Positions 28,558 through 37,935 are shown, numbered from the stretch's first letter. The stretch: 64,000 nt of DNA from JACRCT01 sp049841135 (GCA_049841135.1 JASGHK010000004.1:186001-250000); one strand, 5' to 3'. Notes: generated from the sequence alone by a model not told the origin. Made by a program: numbers and translations.

Positions 28558-29025
28558 CTACTCGTGCGCGGGACCTTCCTCGTGCATCTTCTCGGCGCGC
28601 TCGGCGAGCTTGGCGCGCTGCTCGGGGGTCAGGACCTTCTGGGCCTCGATGGCGCCGTCGGCGACCTTGTAGGCCATCTGGCGCATCTCCTCGATGCGCT
28701 GGTCGATCTTCGCGCGGGCCTCGGCCTGGTTGACGTTGCCCGACAGCCACAGCTGCTTGATCTCGTCGTGGTGCGCCTTGCGCTCGCCCATCATCCGGGT
28801 GACCTCGGGCATCAGGCGGTCCTTGATGGCGAGGATCTGCTGCTTCTGCTGCGGGGTGGCGCTGACGTCATCGAGGGCGTCGGTGATGCGCCAGGTGATG
28901 AAGCTGTCGACCTTCTTCGGGTCGCGGAACATCCCGCGGTGGAAGCGGCCCGGGCCCCAGGCGGCGCCCATGAGCAGGCCGACGGCGACGATTCCCAGCG
29001 TGGCGACGATCAGAGTGCGCTTCAT
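28558..29025 (-). CDS. Spy/CpxP-family periplasmic chaperone
   Basis: A 155-aa protein with an N-terminal hydrophobic segment (MKRTLIVATLGIVAVGLLMGA) serving as signal or anchor. The helical remainder has two LTxxQ-like motifs typical of CpxP/Spy: SATPQQKQQI and LTPEQRAKL. Family members prevent periplasmic aggregation and, for CpxP, dampen the kinase. First gene of a likely chaperone-regulator-kinase operon. It could also be a zinc-resistance-type (ZraP) protein, which shares the fold. Confidence 0.82.
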   Translation of the reverse strand: MKRTLIVATLGIVAVGLLMGAAWGPGRFHRGMFRDPKKVDSFITWRITDALDDVSATPQQKQQILAIKDRLMPEVTRMMGERKAHHDEIKQLWLSGNVNQAEARAKIDQRIEEMRQMAYKVADGAIEAQKVLTPEQRAKLAERAEKMHEEGPAHE

Positions 29026-29132
29026 TGCTTGCTTCCTCCTGTGAGGTGGGCCGGCTCGTTCCGGCTCATCGACGCTTGGAGGATGCTTCCCGCCTCTTTC
29101 CAGCCAATTGCGTCCAAGTGAAGTTCTGTGAA

Positions 29133-29213
29133 CCCGGCACCCCGAGCTTGCCGAGGTCCCGAGCTCGTCTCTCCGGCACCCCCAAGCCCGTCGACATCCC
29201 GAGCCCGTCGAGG
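29133..29213. repeat. Inverted members of the 23-bp repeat family
   Basis: Read on the minus strand, this stretch holds about four diverged copies of the CGACGAGCTCGGG-type unit found at 26325-26393. It lies upstream of the CpxP-like gene, in the 240-bp gap before the type III PKS gene. The copies are less regular than the first cluster. Confidence 0.5.
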
Positions 29214-29265
29214 GACGCGCATCCGCAAGCCCGCCCGATGGCTAGCGTCTTGAAGGGGTCTCGCC

Positions 29266-30321
29266 ATGGGTGTTCCTGCCGTCCTGGGCCTCGCCACCGC
29301 CTATCCCGGCAAGGCGTTCACGCAGGAGTTCGTGCTCTCGGAGCTCAGCCGGCTCTGGGCCGGACGCCCGGTCGACTGGAAGCGGCTCGAGCAGTTCCAC
29401 AAGGCCACCCGCGTGCGGCGAAGGTACTTCGCGCTGCCCCTGTCGCGACGGCGCTCGATGTCCTCGCTCGCCGAGCGCAACCGCAACTGGCAGGAGGAGG
29501 CCAGCGCGCTCGCCGAGCGAGCGCTCGTCGAGGCGCTCTCGCGGGCCAAGGTCTCGCCGCAGGATCTCGACCACCTGCTGCTGACCACCTCGACCGGCGT
29601 GGCACTGCCGAGCATCGACGCCCGGGTGGCGAACCGGCTCCGGCTCAACCTCGGCCTGACGCGCTGGCCGATGTCGGGGTTCGGCTGCCTGGGCGGCGGA
29701 GCGGCGTTCGTGCGCGCGGCGAAGATCCTGAGTGGCGAGCGCGGCGGCCTGGCGGCGGTGGTGGCGGTCGAGCTCTTCTCCTCCACCCTCCAGGTCGACG
29801 ACTTCTCGGACGCGAACCTCATCGCGACCGGCCTCTTCGGCGACGGCGCATCCGCCGCGGTCCTCGGCCAGGTCGAGTGGCGCAGCGGGCCGCGCATCGC
29901 CGCGACGCGGTCGGTGCTCTTCCCCGACACCGAGTGGGCGATGGGCTGGGACCTGCGCGATACCGGCTTCGGCGTGGTGCTCTCGCAGAAGGTGCCCAAG
30001 CTGGTCGAGGAGAACCTGCCCGGCGCCATCCAGTCGCTGCTCGCCTCGCAGAACCTCTACCGCGACGACGTGAAACACTGGGTCGTCCATCCCGGCGGGC
30101 CCAAGATCCTGGAAGGGCTGCAGGACCGGCTCAAGCTCAAGCCCGACGCGCTCCGGCACAGCTGGAAGTCGCTGGAGGAGGCCGGGAACCTCTCCTCGGC
30201 CTCGGTGCTCGACGTCTTCAACCGGCTGATGGAGGCCAAGGAGACGAAGATGGGCGACATCGGGATGCTCGTCGCCATGGGCCCGGGCTTCGGGGCGGAG
30301 CTGGCGGTCGTCAAGTTCTGA
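29266..30321 (+). CDS. Type III polyketide synthase (chalcone-synthase family)
   Basis: A 351-aa ketosynthase homodimer-type enzyme. The catalytic triad is in place: C141 in GFGCLGGGA, H275 in VVHPGGPKIL and N308 in EAGNLSSASVL. The C-terminal GPGFGAEL matches the family GFGPG loop. Such enzymes condense malonyl-CoA onto an acyl-CoA starter to make pyrones, resorcinols or phloroglucinols; starter and product cannot be read from sequence. AAGGGG lies upstream of the ATG. No tailoring gene (methyltransferase, oxidase) is adjacent, so it appears to stand alone. Confidence 0.88.
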   Translation: MGVPAVLGLATAYPGKAFTQEFVLSELSRLWAGRPVDWKRLEQFHKATRVRRRYFALPLSRRRSMSSLAERNRNWQEEASALAERALVEALSRAKVSPQDLDHLLLTTSTGVALPSIDARVANRLRLNLGLTRWPMSGFGCLGGGAAFVRAAKILSGERGGLAAVVAVELFSSTLQVDDFSDANLIATGLFGDGASAAVLGQVEWRSGPRIAATRSVLFPDTEWAMGWDLRDTGFGVVLSQKVPKLVEENLPGAIQSLLASQNLYRDDVKHWVVHPGGPKILEGLQDRLKLKPDALRHSWKSLEEAGNLSSASVLDVFNRLMEAKETKMGDIGMLVAMGPGFGAELAVVKF

Positions 30322-30404
30322 CGCCGCATCAAACCCATTGGCTCGTCCGCCGTCGCGCCCAAGCCGCTACTTGAGCGTGAAGCCTCCCCGAACGGATCGG
30401 CTGC

Positions 30405-31661
30405 TCAGCTCCCCACAGGTGTTGGGCGCTCTTCGGCTCGGAGTTGGACTCCGTAAGAGCCAGCCGGCAGCGGCCGATACTTCGCGGGGACGATGCCCGG
30501 CAGGTCGAAGGGACTGAAGGATCCGTCAGGACAGGGTCCCTCGACGGACCAGTCGAACCAGTCCTCATGCGAAAACCCAATCTGCGCCGTGCCCGCGCTG
30601 GAGCACTGCCACTGGATACGGAGAGCGCCTCGTTCGACCTGCGGCCACGGCTCCGTCGTGGCACCGGCCGGCTCGCGGATCTCCGGAGCAACCGGGATGC
30701 GCACCACCGGCGGATCCGCTAACGGCGCGTACGTTGAGACGTAGTTGTCCGAATCGTGGAAGGCGACCCATGCCCACCGCTCCAGCGAGTCGAAAGGACC
30801 GCCCTTCGTCGGCACCGTGACGTGGAGCGGCGAGTCCGGGCTGCCAAAGACATCGAACACCCGCCGCCCCGCGGTGACGTAGAGGATGCCGGCCCTCAGG
30901 TCCGAGGAGGCCGGCGGGAGGTTCTGGACCTGCAGGTCGACGGAGTCCTGGTAGGTGTTGTCCATCTCGATGTCCGCCTGCGCGATCCCCGACTCGGAGA
31001 AGGTGATGCCCGTGACGATGCCGACGCGCGGCGTCACCAGGGGCGGCCAGCAGATGTCGTAGTCAAAGCAGGTGTTGTTGGCGACGACGGTGAGCGGTCC
31101 GGGCTTGGTGCCGCGGACTTCAAATGAGTATTTCCCGCACTCGCCGAGCCACTGGGTGTAGGGAGCAATTCCCTCGCCGGCTACGTGGATGTTCACGCGC
31201 CCATCGCCGCACGGCGAGATCGTGCCCTCGACACGCCCGACGACCGGGAGAGGATCGGACGGCTGGTACGGCGCGGCGGGGCGGAAGTCGACCTCCGGCT
31301 GCGCCACCCCGAGGTGAGTCTCAAGCTGCTCCAGCTCCTTCGATTCGAGGCCGCCGTCGGGCGACCAGCTCGTCTGAAGCCCGATCCTCACGACCGTCAC
31401 GTCCTGCGGACCCTGGAGCGCCGGGTCGGTGAACTGCACGACGCCGTCGGGACCGACCTGCTGGGCGAACCGCGTCCCATCCCCGAGCATCACGTAGGTG
31501 GGGATGAGCCCGCCGGCATCGTCGAGGGGCCTCGCCACCCGGACCGTGAGCGAGCCCGAGATGGCATGCCCAGCATCGGCGGCGTCCTTCGTCGTAGGCG
31601 AACAGCCGACCAGGACGCAGACCACAACCAGCAAGGTAGGACGGGAACAGGAGGTGAGCAT
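30405..31661 (-). CDS. Hypothetical lipoprotein
   Basis: A 418-aa protein with a lipobox (VLVGC, Cys near residue 20). I recognise no domain. The body is predicted beta-rich by eye, with ISGSLTVRVARPL and VEGTISPCGDGRVNIHVAGEG resembling carboxypeptidase-regulatory or Ig-like segments. It starts 17 bp after the stop of the SGNH-hydrolase gene on the same strand, so the two are probably co-transcribed; GGAGGT-like sequence precedes the ATG. Confidence 0.65.
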   Translation of the reverse strand: MLTSCSRPTLLVVVCVLVGCSPTTKDAADAGHAISGSLTVRVARPLDDAGGLIPTYVMLGDGTRFAQQVGPDGVVQFTDPALQGPQDVTVVRIGLQTSWSPDGGLESKELEQLETHLGVAQPEVDFRPAAPYQPSDPLPVVGRVEGTISPCGDGRVNIHVAGEGIAPYTQWLGECGKYSFEVRGTKPGPLTVVANNTCFDYDICWPPLVTPRVGIVTGITFSESGIAQADIEMDNTYQDSVDLQVQNLPPASSDLRAGILYVTAGRRVFDVFGSPDSPLHVTVPTKGGPFDSLERWAWVAFHDSDNYVSTYAPLADPPVVRIPVAPEIREPAGATTEPWPQVERGALRIQWQCSSAGTAQIGFSHEDWFDWSVEGPCPDGSFSPFDLPGIVPAKYRPLPAGSYGVQLRAEERPTPVGS

Positions 31662-31678
31662 GACCGGCAGTGTACGGC

Positions 31679-33142
31679 CTACTCGGCCATCACGACCAAC
31701 AGGTACGCGCCGGGCTTGGGCACGCCCGAGGCCACGTAGGTGTCCAGCGAGAGGAAGTACGTCCCGGGCTGCAGGGTCTGGTTGATGAGTTTGTCGTTGC
31801 GCGCGATGCAGGACGCGGCGTCGGCGGCGGCGCCGAGCAGGTGGATGTCCACGTCGCAGCCGTCGAGGGAGATGACGAAGGCCCGCAGGTTGGTGGCCTT
31901 GGCCAGGACCAGCTTGTAGAGGAACTCCGGTCCGCCCTCGTTGGTGGTGGTGCAGCCCGTGTATTGGTCGATGCGCGAGAAGCCGCCCTTCGAGGTGTCG
32001 CGGTAGTCGGTGAAGGGCAGCGACGCGATGACGAAGGGCTCGGCGAGGTCGCCCTTCCCGGCCAGCACCGGAGCCGTCCCATCGGGTGCGGGCTTGCCCT
32101 CCACCGCGTCCCTGGCCCGGGCAAGCGCGGTCAGCGTCAGCAGGTTGCGCATGTTGTGGCCATAGTCGAGGCCAGCGGCGGTGAGGACACAGCCGCGCGC
32201 GGAACCGGACGGCAGGTAGACGTTGAGGTGGAGCCCATCGGAGCCGATGCCGTGGTCGGGCAGGTCGAGCAGCTCGCGGCGCAAGTCGACAAAGGGCACC
32301 TGACGGGCCTGGGCCACGGCGCGCATCACCGCGGCATAGCGCGGTACCCAGGCGTCCGCGGCGGCATCGTCGTCGCGCGGCGGAGCGTCGGTGAAGAGGG
32401 GCACCGTGCCTTCGGCGATGAGCTGGTCGGCGATGTCGAGCAAGTTCTGCCCGTAGCGGTCGACGTCCCGCGCCTGGATGTCGTTGGTCCCGAAGAGGAT
32501 GCTCGCGTAGCGCGGCGTGATGGCGGCCGTCTCCTGCGCCAGCGGATTGGGAGTGCCGGCGAGCGCGGCCCAGGCGCTCCAGCCCACCGTCGCCGCGAGG
32601 CTGGTGCGATTGAACGGCGTCGTTCCCGCGGCGGCGCCGGCCTTGAAGAAGTCGAGCGCCGGCTGCAGCTCGCCACGCCCGTCCAGGTCCACGTTGGCGC
32701 CGGCGAAGCAGTGCAGATGGTTGGTGTTCACCGTGTTGGAGGCGCCGACCTTCGCGAAGACGTTCTCGGTCCGCGGCGCGATGGCGGCGATGCGCCGGAG
32801 GTTTTGCGCGACCGATTCGGTGATCGGCGACTGGGTGCGGTCCGCCGGATAGAGGATGGGGCCCACCACCGGCGCTTGAGCGTCGGGCCCGGCTGGAGTC
32901 GCGGCATCCGGCGGAGCCTGCTCTGCGTCGGCGACCGCGGTCTCGGCGTCCGGTGGCTCGGCGCTCTGCGCGTCGACACCCTGCCCTGCATCTTGGGCCT
33001 CGGGTGCGCTCGCGTCCTCAGCTCCAACGCGGGCGTCCTCGGATTCGACGCCCGCGTCCTCGAACACTCGGGCGTTGATCTCTCCGCAGGCGGCCAGGCA
33101 AAGGGCCGCCGGAAGGACGAGGAAGTCGCGGGCGAGACGCAA
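31679..33142 (-). CDS. SGNH/GDSL-like hydrolase lipoprotein
   Basis: A 487-aa protein. A TTG start at 33142 is chosen: GGGAG lies 6 nt upstream and it leads straight into a lipoprotein signal (MRLARDFLVLPAALCLAACGE); the open frame to 33301 has no signal peptide at its start. Residues 25-95 are an Asp/Ala/Glu linker. SGNH-type motifs follow: VGASNTVN in place of GDS, FGTNDIQ (block III) and SDGLHLN with the catalytic Asp-His pair. A C-terminal beta domain of about 120 residues resembles pre-peptidase-type modules. Probably an outer-membrane esterase; substrate unknown. Confidence 0.75.
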   Translation of the reverse strand: MRLARDFLVLPAALCLAACGEINARVFEDAGVESEDARVGAEDASAPEAQDAGQGVDAQSAEPPDAETAVADAEQAPPDAATPAGPDAQAPVVGPILYPADRTQSPITESVAQNLRRIAAIAPRTENVFAKVGASNTVNTNHLHCFAGANVDLDGRGELQPALDFFKAGAAAGTTPFNRTSLAATVGWSAWAALAGTPNPLAQETAAITPRYASILFGTNDIQARDVDRYGQNLLDIADQLIAEGTVPLFTDAPPRDDDAAADAWVPRYAAVMRAVAQARQVPFVDLRRELLDLPDHGIGSDGLHLNVYLPSGSARGCVLTAAGLDYGHNMRNLLTLTALARARDAVEGKPAPDGTAPVLAGKGDLAEPFVIASLPFTDYRDTSKGGFSRIDQYTGCTTTNEGGPEFLYKLVLAKATNLRAFVISLDGCDVDIHLLGAAADAASCIARNDKLINQTLQPGTYFLSLDTYVASGVPKPGAYLLVVMAE

Positions 33143-33476
33143 GGGGAACTCCCGGGCGCAGGTTGGGCTCGCGATTGTACGACACGACCAACCGACCGCT
33201 CGTCCCGCCTGGTGCTCCCTACCCGCCAAGCCGCCCCGCCCTTCCGCGTGGCCAGCCAGCCGCTCCGGGTCGAAGTGGCTTTCGACCCGGATTCCAAGCA
33301 CTTCGGCGTCGAGCTGGGATCAAGCGCCCGTAACCTCGCCGCCCCAGCCTCGTCTGACATCAACCAGTCGAGCCTCCTCACCCTTCGTTGGGGAAAGCGG
33401 CAGGGGCAGGCTCGCTATGATGTCCGCGCTTCGTTCCCAGGCCCGCAGAGGGGCCCATCGCCCGTGGGGTTCGGTC
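33143..33476. other. 334-bp divergent intergenic region
   Basis: Separates the minus-strand SGNH lipoprotein from the plus-strand Cys-rich lipoprotein and must hold both promoters. A TATGAT hexamer at 33416-33421 is a possible -10 for the Cys-rich gene but no matching -35 was found at the right spacing. Nothing else recognised. Confidence 0.4.
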
Positions 33477-35788
33477 ATGTCCGCATGTTGTCGCTCGGTC
33501 CGCCTGGTGCTGGTCGGCTTGGCGCTCTCGGTCTCCTTCGGAGGCTGCAACTGCGGTGACTCGCCCGTCGGCCTGCTCGACGGCAACAACGTCGCCCCCA
33601 AGGACGCCACCGCCCCCATCGGCTCCGACGACGCCAGCCAGCCCATCTCCCCCGACGCCACGGCGCCCATCGGCTACGACGACGCCGGCCAGCCCGTCTA
33701 CCCCGACGCCTCCGCGCCCATCGGCTACGACGACGCTGGCCAGCCCATCTACCCCGACGCCTCCGCGCCCATCGGCTACGACGACGCCGGCAACCCGCTC
33801 TACCCCGATGCCTCGACGCCGACCGTCTGCCTCGATCCCGGCGCCCCCTGCGTGCCCGACACCACGCCGCTGTGCTGTTCGGGCCTGTGCGTGACGACCG
33901 ACGCCGGCGTCTCGGTCTGCAAGGCCCCCACTCTCTGCGCGGGAGACGGCGCGCCCTGCAGCAACCCGACCGAGTGCTGCTCGATGTTCTGCAGCAACGG
34001 CACCTGTGGCCGTCGAGCTCTGCAAGCAGAATCGGCACGGCCTGCGGCAGCGCCGGCGAGTGCTGCTCCGGCCTCTGCAGCGGCGGCACCTGCGCCGCCC
34101 TGCCCACCTCCTGCAAGACGCTGGGCGAGGCCTGCACCGGCGGGAGCCAGTGCTGCTCGAAGAACTGCCAGGGCGGCGTCTGCCTGCGCGCCTCGAGCTG
34201 CAGCACCGCGGGCGACATCTGCTACGCCGCGCTCGACTGCTGCAACGGCCAGTGCACCCACCTCCCAGCGGGCGGCGGTCCCGGCGTCTGCGCCCTGGGG
34301 GTCACCGTTCCCGGCGCCAGCGCCTGCGGCATCGGCGGCGAGGTCTGCTACGGCCCCAACGACTGCTGCAGCCAGCTCTGCCTCGACCTGGGCAGCGGGG
34401 TGAAGACCTGCGTGCTCGGCTCGGGCTGCCGCGAGCGCGGCGAGATCTGCGTCGAGGACAGCGAGTGCTGCGGCGCCCAGACGAGCAACGTCGTCTGCTC
34501 CAAGAACCTCGCCACCGACCTCGTCGGTCGCTGCAGCAACAAGACCGGCTGCCAGCCGGTCGGCGACTGCTGTGGCCTGGGCGCCAGCTGCGAGCAGGCC
34601 TGCTGCGACGGCAAGAAGGCGGTCTGCAAGATCGACGCTCAGGGCCTGTCGCGCTGCTTCGGCGGCGGCTCGGTCTGCCCCAACGGCTACGACGGCCTCG
34701 ACCCCGACTGCTGCATCGAGGCCGGCCAGTCCTGCGTCTTCCGCGACCAGTGCTGCAACCTCCTGCCGTGCGTCCCGGTCAACGGCCAGTACATCTGCCA
34801 GCAGCCGCAGTGCATCGCGGCCGGCGAGGCCTGCGTCCCCGGCGCCACCGGCGACCAGGCCTGCTGCAACGAGCTGCCCTGCCTCTCCGACGGCGCCGGC
34901 GGCTACGTCTGCCGCTTCGGCCCCCCGCCCGGACCCGACGCCGGCGCCCCGCTGCCCGGCCTCGACGCCTCGACGCCGGTCGCCCTCGACGGCGGCCTCG
35001 TCTGCCTGCCGATGGGCGCGACGTGCACCTCGAGCGCGGACTGCTGCTCGGGCACCTGCACCTCGGGCGAGATCGAGAGCACCTGCACTCCGCCCGTCCA
35101 GGGCTACGACGACGCGGGCCGCCCGATCTTCGTCCCCTGGGACGGCGGCACGGCGCCTGGGCGCGATGCCGGTACCTCGCCGGGGCTCGATGCCGGCCCG
35201 GTGTGCAAGGCCGACGGCCTGAGCTGCACCGCCGCCAGCGAGTGCTGCTCGGGCGGCTGTCGGATGGGCGAGATCAGCGGCACCTGCGGCGTCTGCAAGC
35301 TCGACGGGATCTCCTGTGCCGCCGCCTCCGACTGCTGCTCGGGCAACTGCACCGGCGGCAAGTGCACCACGTGCAAGGCCAACGGCACCTCGTGCACCTC
35401 CGCGGCCCAGTGCTGCTCCGGCACGTGCAGCGGCGGAGTGTGCACCGTGTGCAAGGCCAACGGCTCGATCTGCACCGCCAGCTCCGAGTGCTGCTCGACC
35501 GTCTGCTGGGCGGGTGAGCTCTCGAGCACCTGCCAGACGCCGGTCGTCTGCATGGGCCAGGGCGGCAGCTGCACTGGCCTCTCCGACTGCTGCTCGGGGC
35601 TCAACTGCCAGATCGCCGCCGGCCAGCCCTCGGGGACCTGCCAGCCGGGCTCGACCTGCTCCAACGCCGGCCAGTCGTGCTCGGCCAGCAAGCCGTGCTG
35701 CAGCTCGCTGCAGTGCGAGTCGGCTTCGGACTACAGCCTGTGCGCCCCAACCGACTCGGCCTGCCTCTGCCGCGTCGGCATCAACTAG
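33477..35788 (+). CDS. Cys-rich repeat lipoprotein 1 (frameshifted)
   Basis: About 770 aa after correction. Signal peptide with lipobox (SVSFGGC). Residues 46-113 are four tandem 17-residue repeats of the type APIGYDDAGQPIYPDAS. The rest is an array of Cys modules of the form CCSGxC or ECCSxxC, spaced by about 15-40 residues, resembling disulfide-knotted modules. At least one net shift occurs near 34010-34050, where CSNGTCG continues in another frame as IGTACGSAGECCSGLC. A paralogue follows 175 bp downstream. Probably a rigid surface-exposed scaffold or adhesin; no enzymatic motif is visible. Confidence 0.72.
33612..33815 (+). repeat. Four in-frame 51-bp tandem repeats
   Basis: Units begin at 33612, 33663, 33714 and 33765, each 51 bp or 17 codons, encoding variants of APIGYDDAGQPIYPDAS. 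Units 2 and 3 are nearly identical at DNA level, pointing to recent expansion. They form the linker between the lipid anchor and the Cys-rich array. Confidence 0.85.
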
Positions 35789-35912
35789 CGAGTTCTGACT
35801 CGCTGCCCCCGCGGGTCGGCTCCGGGGTCGCCTGTAATAGGGGCGGCTGCCGGCTGCTCAAGACAGGTACGCTTTTCCCGACACCCCGAAGACCGCCTCT
35901 GGTCCTGGCCCT

Positions 35913-35943
35913 GGCTCCCGTAACGACCCGGGAGCCGGGTCGT
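35913..35943 (+). promoter_or_regulatory. Two mutually exclusive hairpins in the leader of Cys-rich gene 2
   Basis: GGCTCCCG (35913-35920) can pair with CGGGAGCC (35929-35936). Alternatively ACGACCC (35923-35929) can pair with GGGTCGT (35937-35943), which uses the bases between. The structure lies 20 bp before the start codon and just upstream of GGAGGT. It could be a terminator for the preceding gene or a regulatory switch; the sequence alone does not decide. Confidence 0.4.
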
Positions 35944-35963
35944 CAGTGAGCCGGAGGTCATCC

Positions 35964-37859
35964 ATGCGCCAGAACAGTCTTCGTGGATCGCTCGCCGTCC
36001 TCGCCAGCCTCGCCCTCTTGCTGTCGGGCTGCGACTGCGGCGGCGGTGCGGGGGGCCAGCAGGACACCGGCACCTCGGACACCGGCAATGGAAGCTTGGG
36101 GAAGGACGCCGAAGGCCCCGCCTGCCTCGCGATGGGCGAGGGCTGTGTCGCCGGCCAGGAGCCGCTGTGCTGCTCGGGCCTGTGCGTCACCCACGACGGA
36201 GGCGCGACCTGCAGCGAGGAGCAGCTGTGCGGCCAGGAAGGCACGTCCTGCTCTTCGGCCACCGACTGCTGCTCGCTCAGCTGCTCGGCGGGCAAGTGCG
36301 TGGGCAGCTCGTGCAAGACCATCGGTACGGCGTGCAGCGGCGCGGGCGAGTGCTGCTCCGGCGTGTGCACCAGCGGCGCCTGCGCGGCCATCCCCAACGC
36401 GACCTGCAAGAACCTCGGCGAGTCCTGCACCTCGAGGCCGCCGCCCGCGCCCAGCGACGCGGGCCTGCCGCTCGACGACGCGGGCGTGCTGCTCGACGAC
36501 GCCGGCCAGCCGGTCGCCACCGCCGACGCGGGCGCCGGCGGAGGCGACGAGTGCTGCTCGGGCAACTGCGTGGGCGGCCGCTGCGTGCGCGCGTCCGCCT
36601 GCTCGACCGCGGGCGACATCTGTTACGAGGCGCTCGACTGCTGCAACGGCACCTGCAACATCGCGCAGGCCGGCGGCCCCGGCACCTGCGCGGCCAGTCT
36701 GACGGTTCCGGGCGGCACCGGCTGCACCATCGGCGGCGAGCTGTGCGACGACTCGACCGGGTGCTGCAGCCACATGTGCCTGGACCTGGGCAGCGGCGTG
36801 AAGACCTGCGTGCTCGGCGGCGGCTGCCGAGAGCGCGGCGAGATCTGCCAGGACACCTCGGAGTGCTGCGGCAGCGCCAACAGCGGCGTCGTCTGCGAGA
36901 AGGCCTCCGCGGCGGAACTCGTGGGGCGCTGCGCCAACCCCCAGGCCTGCCAGCCCATCGGCAACTGCTGCGGCAAGTTCGGGTCCAACTGCCGTCAGGC
37001 CTGCTGCGACGGCCAGAAGGAGGTCTGCAAGCTCGACTCCCAGGGCCTGTCGCGCTGCTTCGGCGGCTGCCCCAACGACGTCTGCCCCGCCGACTGCCCC
37101 GACGGCTATGACGGCAACGACCCGAAGTGCTGCATCGCCGCCGGGCAGGAGTGCCAGTTCCGCGACCAGTGCTGCGACCTGACGCCGTGCCTGCCGGACG
37201 ACACCGGCAAGACGGTCTGCAAGGCGCAGACGTGCGTCGCCGCCGGCGCGTCCTGCACCCCCGGCACCGACACCTGCTGCAACGGCCTGTCGTGCGAGCC
37301 CAGCGGCGAGATCGGCTACAGCTGCCGCCTGCCGGGTGCGCCCGTCGACGCCGGCGTTCCGGTCCCGCGCGACGACGCCGGCCAGCCGCTGCCCAGCGAC
37401 GGCGGGTCCGCGACCAGCGGCGACGCCGGCCCCACCTGCAAGGGCAACGGCGCCACCTGCAGCGCGGGCGGCGAGTGCTGCTCCAACACCTGCGTGCTCG
37501 GCGAGATCAGCGGCACCTGCCAGAGCTGCAAGAGCGACACCCAGAGCTGCACCGCCGGCAGCGAGTGCTGCTCGGGCCTGTGCCAGGCCGGCACCTGCGT
37601 CCCGCCGACGACCTGCGTCTCCCAGGGCGGGGTCTGCAGCGGCACCGCCGAGTGCTGCGCGGGCACGGTCTGCGACATCTCCGCGGGCCAGCCGACCGGC
37701 CTGTGCAACCCCGGCGCGACCTGCTCTGCGGCTGGCCAGGCCTGCTCGGCGACCCAGCCCTGCTGCAACGCCGGCACGGTGCTCCAGTGCGAGAACGCGA
37801 GCTACGCACCCTGCGGCGCCGCCGACGTCAGGTGCGCCTGCCACTTGCTGGTCAATTAG
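35964..37859 (+). CDS. Cys-rich repeat lipoprotein 2
   Basis: A 631-aa paralogue of the upstream gene, intact in one frame. The ATG at 35964 follows GGAGGT by 5 nt and gives a lipobox (LLLSGC). The body repeats Cys modules such as CCSGLC, ECCSGVC and CCSNTC, and shares long stretches with paralogue 1 (CSTAGDICY, CLDLGSGVKTCVLG, CRERGEIC). Two Asp/Ala linkers (DDAGQP) interrupt it. Many Cys pairs imply an exported, oxidised fold. The shared order of modules shows the two genes arose by duplication. Function unknown. Confidence 0.8.
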   Translation: MRQNSLRGSLAVLASLALLLSGCDCGGGAGGQQDTGTSDTGNGSLGKDAEGPACLAMGEGCVAGQEPLCCSGLCVTHDGGATCSEEQLCGQEGTSCSSATDCCSLSCSAGKCVGSSCKTIGTACSGAGECCSGVCTSGACAAIPNATCKNLGESCTSRPPPAPSDAGLPLDDAGVLLDDAGQPVATADAGAGGGDECCSGNCVGGRCVRASACSTAGDICYEALDCCNGTCNIAQAGGPGTCAASLTVPGGTGCTIGGELCDDSTGCCSHMCLDLGSGVKTCVLGGGCRERGEICQDTSECCGSANSGVVCEKASAAELVGRCANPQACQPIGNCCGKFGSNCRQACCDGQKEVCKLDSQGLSRCFGGCPNDVCPADCPDGYDGNDPKCCIAAGQECQFRDQCCDLTPCLPDDTGKTVCKAQTCVAAGASCTPGTDTCCNGLSCEPSGEIGYSCRLPGAPVDAGVPVPRDDAGQPLPSDGGSATSGDAGPTCKGNGATCSAGGECCSNTCVLGEISGTCQSCKSDTQSCTAGSECCSGLCQAGTCVPPTTCVSQGGVCSGTAECCAGTVCDISAGQPTGLCNPGATCSAAGQACSATQPCCNAGTVLQCENASYAPCGAADVRCACHLLVN

Positions 37860-37912
37860 GCAGTAGGCCGTAGGCTCCAAGCTGTCGGACCTAGCCCCGG
37901 AAGAGACCGAGT

Positions 37913-37935
37913 GGGAGCCCCGCAACGGGGCTCCC
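37913..37935. terminator. Hairpin terminator after Cys-rich gene 2
   Basis: A perfect 10-bp stem (GGGAGCCCCG paired with CGGGGCTCCC) with a CAA loop, 54 bp after the stop codon. There is no T tract, as is common for high-GC genomes. Confidence 0.6.
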
